Assembly (NCBI GenBank): GCA_023415305.1
Contig: JAEZKZ010000016.1
Location: 8,354 to 72,353, forward strand
Direction: 5' to 3'
From: Bacillota bacterium
Lineage (GTDB): Bacteria > Bacillota > Clostridia > Acetivibrionales > DSM-1351
DNA length: 64,000 bases
Positions 61,463 to 64,000 of this stretch are shown piece after piece. Each line of letters opens with the position of its first letter. Position 1 is the stretch's first letter. Below the pieces are notes generated by a model. The model was not told the origin of the DNA and made no database searches. It saw only the letters and a program-made list of their open reading frames with translations. The translations under genes and the position numbers were made by a program.

Positions 61463-61633
61463 ACCTCAGCTGAAAAAAAGGAAATCACATTAAATAGAGA
61501 GGAAAATCCGTATGAAGGATCCATCAGACATGTTCTGGAATGCTGCGAAAAAGGTTTAGAGACTATCTTAAGCGCAGATAGGGCTGTCTCATCCTTAAGA
61601 ACAGCTCTTACAATAACGAGTTTAATACAATAA
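61463..61633 (+). pseudogene. 3' remnant of a Gfo/Idh-type oxidoreductase
   Basis: From 61463 the plus strand reads about 56 codons ending at TAA 61631-61633 with NPYEGSIRHVLECCEKGLET and SADRAVSSLRTALTITSL. This matches the typical C-terminus of Gfo/Idh/MocA enzymes. An in-frame TAA at 61460 and the lack of any start show that the 5' part is missing. Confidence 0.6.
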
Positions 61634-61688
61634 GATATTGAAGGGGTAAGATATTGGAGGGGTAACATTTGAAGAGAATATAATTTGT

Positions 61689-62504
61689 CTATCTCTTTTT
61701 TACCGGGAATTGAAGCTCAGTAATAAACTCATTTGGATCCTTTGTCATCAAATGACCTTTTAGGTAAACTTCTCGTGGTGGCTGAGCAATATCGTACTCG
61801 TTTTCTTCAATCCATTTTGAAATGGCTTCATAGGCCAGATGCAGCGTTTGGTAAGAACCTTTGTGCACCAGTGTTGCCGCTTCTTTTACTCCCTCAAGCA
61901 GTCTACACTTTATACGGTCACTTTCTGGAAATCTGCAACCTATTGGTACAATAATTTCAGTATCAATACTTCCATCCTTATACTTACCGTAATGGTAAAT
62001 AACCATGGCGCCCTGAAGCACCTTAACTTTGTGCTTTCGAAGGTAAATGAACAATTCTCTCCAGAGATGTCCCTGCTGACTGTAATCGGGAATGAAATCT
62101 CTTAATGCAGCCACCTGTAAGGGTTCAATTTCCTTTAATAAAATATCATTGCTTAAATGAAATGCTTCCTCTTTGCAGAGGTTCAATAAGTTTTTGACAC
62201 GGACAAGCCTTTCCTGATCAGACTTTATTCTTTTAGTGATTTCTGAATGTTTTAATTCTAAGAAGGTCTGAATCTGCTCTGACGTCATATCCTTACTAAT
62301 AATTAATGCAATTTCCTGCAGAGAAAAGCAGACCTCTTTCAGGGATAGTATTTTGTTCAGTCTTGGCATCTGACTGGCAGAATAGTATCGATAACCGGTA
62401 AGGGGATCAATTTTTTCAGGGCGAAGTAAGCCAAGGCCGTCATAGTGCCTTAATGTTTTTATAGAAACTTTATTGATTCTCGCAAAGTCTCCAATTTTAA
62501 ACAA
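61689..62504 (-). CDS. MerR family regulator with GyrI-like effector domain
   Basis: 271 residues. N-terminal winged helix FKIGDFARINKVSIKTLRHY with DGLGLLRPEKIDPLTGYRYY; helical linker to about residue 115; C-terminal GyrI/AraC-like ligand domain (LLKEIEPLQVAALRDFI onward, EYDIAQPPREVYL). BltR/BmrR-type architecture, regulating response to drugs or lipophilic compounds. A TTG start at 62504 with GGAGG nine bases upstream is likely. It follows the next gene by six bases. Confidence 0.9.
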   Translation of the reverse strand: MFKIGDFARINKVSIKTLRHYDGLGLLRPEKIDPLTGYRYYSASQMPRLNKILSLKEVCFSLQEIALIISKDMTSEQIQTFLELKHSEITKRIKSDQERLVRVKNLLNLCKEEAFHLSNDILLKEIEPLQVAALRDFIPDYSQQGHLWRELFIYLRKHKVKVLQGAMVIYHYGKYKDGSIDTEIIVPIGCRFPESDRIKCRLLEGVKEAATLVHKGSYQTLHLAYEAISKWIEENEYDIAQPPREVYLKGHLMTKDPNEFITELQFPVKKR

Positions 62505-62510
62505 AGGAAC

Positions 62511-63098
62511 CTACCTCCATATCTTAAGCCTCATTATTGTTTTTAGATTTTCATGCTTGGTTTTTGTTACGTTATTAAGGTATATATCATGGGTATCTCT
62601 GTTGGATGTATACCCTTCCTGATTAATAAACATAAGCATTTTCTCTAATGTGCTATTCATGTTTTCGTAAGAGCCTTTGTGCATAATTTGAGCACAAAGC
62701 CCTTCCGAGAAACTATCAAATCTTGCTTTATCAAGTAACTTCGGATTATGTTTCTCTCTCACCCGGTGACATGCTGTTATAAACAAATCGTTGGTTATAT
62801 AGCCTGGTTGCATCAGCATCATTGTCCAGAAATATTCTTTATTTTCCCGGTCAATATTCCAAATAACCTCCATAGGCATTACCTTAAAGTCAATGTCAAG
62901 CTTTTCTCTTACCATGAACTTCAGAGTGTAAGCTATCGGGAATAGTGTTTGGGCAGCTTCTTGGAACTCTGCTTGGGACGGGTTACCCCTTCCATCAATC
63001 TTCAGATAATTCATTTCTGGTACTTCGATAATGGTAGGTCTTCGAGATAAAGCACTGTAGATAGTTTTTAGTTGAGCTTTCATATCAATCTTCTGCAT
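62511..63098 (-). CDS. Stand-alone GyrI-like small-molecule-binding protein
   Basis: 195 residues from the ATG at 63098 (GGAG ten bases upstream; a TTG at 63104 is possible). Fold and motifs MNYLKIDGRGNPSQAEF, FPIAYTLKFMVREKLDID, EVIWNIDRENKEYFWTMMLM, and AQIMHKGSYENMN match the GyrI-like/YdeE family (recently called Cass2-type). Same ligand-domain fold as the adjacent MerR regulator, so the pair likely senses or removes related compounds. Confidence 0.85.
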   Translation of the reverse strand: MQKIDMKAQLKTIYSALSRRPTIIEVPEMNYLKIDGRGNPSQAEFQEAAQTLFPIAYTLKFMVREKLDIDFKVMPMEVIWNIDRENKEYFWTMMLMQPGYITNDLFITACHRVREKHNPKLLDKARFDSFSEGLCAQIMHKGSYENMNSTLEKMLMFINQEGYTSNRDTHDIYLNNVTKTKHENLKTIMRLKIWR

Positions 63099-63207
63099 AG
63101 CCAAGTAACTCCAAATTAATTATTCAGGCCTGTATGTATATAGTAAACCCGGCCCTAACAGGAGAGTCAATAGTTCTTAATGCAAAAGTTAATAAATATT
63201 ACTTTTA

Positions 63208-64000
63208 TCACTGCTTACGGTTGAAAACCTTGTTTATTACATCCTGAAGAGATTTACATTCAATTATGTCAATGTTCTTTATTTCCTGTGTTCTTATAAG
63301 AGCATTTTTTGCAATGTATACCTTTTTAAATCCTCTTCTATCCAGTTCTCTGATTCGCAGCTCCAAGGAGGGGACTTTCTTTAATTCTCCTGTTAATCCC
63401 ACATCCGATATGAAGACAGTGTCATTTGGAATCTCCATATCATAAACAGATGAAACTATACTCATTATTATTGATAAATTAACAGCAGGCTCTTTAAATT
63501 TCAGCCCACCTGTGGTTTTTATAACCACATCCTTATCGTACAAAGATATTTTCCCTCTCTGTTCAAGAATAGATATAAGGGTACTAAGCTGTTCTCTGCG
63601 CACACATTCACCGATTCTCGACGGAAAAGGAGTAAAGGTTTTTGATACCAAACTTTCAATTTCCACAATTATAGGTCTCGAACCGTCTTTCACCACAGTT
63701 AACGCACTTCCGGATACTGTCTCGTTTTTATCTCTGATAGTCATAAAAAACTCTGAGGGGTTATCTATAGAAACCAATCCGTTTTCGGTCATTGAAAAGT
63801 AGCCCCTCTCCCAGGTACTGCCGAATCTGTTTTTGGTTACAGAAAGTCCCCGAAGTTCTTCCTCGTTATCCCCATCCAGCACTAAAACCGCATCCACCAG
63901 GTGTTCCAGAGATCGCAATCCCGCTATTTCCTCGTTTTTATTCATCTGACCCACAAGAAATACCGCTCTTGGTCTTGTAGGGTCCTTGGCAAGCTTCAAC
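63208..64000 (-). CDS. radA: DNA repair protein RadA (5' part beyond window)
   Basis: About 263 C-terminal residues are visible; the gene runs off the right edge. RadA-specific KNRFGSTWERGYFSM (KNRFG motif), LEHLVDAVLVLDGDNEEE, and the Lon-like C-terminal domain (SIIMSIVSSVYDMEIPNDT, FISDVGLTGELKKVP, RELDRRGFKKVYIAKNA). It is a branch-migration helicase acting in recombination and repair. Walker A lies outside the window. Confidence 0.9.
   Translation of the reverse strand, partial: LKLAKDPTRPRAVFLVGQMNKNEEIAGLRSLEHLVDAVLVLDGDNEEELRGLSVTKNRFGSTWERGYFSMTENGLVSIDNPSEFFMTIRDKNETVSGSALTVVKDGSRPIIVEIESLVSKTFTPFPSRIGECVRREQLSTLISILEQRGKISLYDKDVVIKTTGGLKFKEPAVNLSIIMSIVSSVYDMEIPNDTVFISDVGLTGELKKVPSLELRIRELDRRGFKKVYIAKNALIRTQEIKNIDIIECKSLQDVINKVFNRKQ

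Noticed and set aside
61216..61668. Full 150-residue minus-strand protein
   Set aside because: Only the last 75 residues look like a real protein; the first half is the reverse complement of a Gfo/Idh remnant.
1..64000. tRNA, rRNA, CRISPR array, prophage, selenocysteine machinery
   Set aside because: No cloverleaf, rRNA-like tract, regular spacer-repeat array, phage structural gene or SECIS-like context at the groEL TGA was seen.

Overview
This window is most likely chromosomal DNA of a mesophilic, spore-forming, low-GC clostridium of the Ruminiclostridium (Clostridium cellulolyticum) type. Supporting signs are the AT-rich DNA, strong GGAGG ribosome binding sites, spore-linked genes (GerW, GerMN lipoprotein), a CIRCE-controlled groES-groEL pair, a HisG-short/HisZ histidine operon, a type 3 prolyl-tRNA synthetase, CarD and LTA-synthase homologues. 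The genus is inferred from gene content, not from a database match. About four fifths of the genes lie on the minus strand. No rRNA, tRNA, CRISPR array, prophage or complete insertion sequence was seen.

Layout. 1-2.8 kb: end of a DUF6106 gene, then groEL and groES; groEL carries an in-frame TGA at codon 100. 2.9-13.9 kb: one long minus-strand histidine operon (hisZ-G-D-C-B, purC, hisH-A-F-IE, TPR gene) behind a clear promoter, with dispersed repeats in its gaps. 14-16.3 kb: ECF sigma factor, zinc-finger anti-sigma candidate, DUF2953 and GerW. 16.4-26.2 kb: PcrA, shikimate kinase, LTA synthase-like protein, ROK glucokinase, long-form HPF with a SigH-type promoter, zinc-ribbon protein, sugar nucleotidyltransferase and GalE. 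26.4-29.3 kb: a compact NHEJ operon, ku-ligase-polymerase, with the LigD activities on separate genes. 29.7-35.2 kb: FmdB-type zinc ribbon, GerMN lipoprotein, orphan histidine kinase, four small plus-strand genes of unknown role and a membrane protein. 35.4-41 kb: PfkB kinase, Tex, a 42-residue protein, UvsE, DUF2238. 41.2-51.3 kb: GtrA, a nucleotidyltransferase fused to a decayed phosphohexomutase domain, RluA-type synthase, CAP/SH3 secreted protein, ProS, an atypical IspF-like protein, IspD, PIN/TRAM protein and CarD. 51.7-59.5 kb: a small conserved protein, then an oligosaccharide-type ABC uptake cluster (AraC membrane regulator, two permeases, lipoprotein, Gfo/Idh oxidoreductase) without an ATPase. 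59.8-64 kb: GNAT enzyme, nucleoside phosphorylase, two juxtaposed gene remnants, a MerR regulator, a lone GyrI-like domain and the end of radA.

How it fits together. The his operon supplies all histidine enzymes except histidinol-phosphatase, and the embedded purC links it to purines, since HisF/HisH releases AICAR. Ku-ligase-polymerase, UvsE, RadA and PcrA form a repair theme that suits a spore former. GalE, the sugar nucleotidyltransferases, GtrA and the LTA synthase point to cell-surface glycan synthesis.

Most notable for follow-up: the groEL nonsense codon; a roughly 105-bp repeat whose end supplies the ribosome binding site and abuts the start codon of two unrelated genes; the triplicated 42-bp repeat complementary to the purC 3' end; a structured leader with an early terminator before carD; clustered DnaA boxes near hpf; and pseudoenzyme-like changes in the mutase fusion and the IspF homologue.
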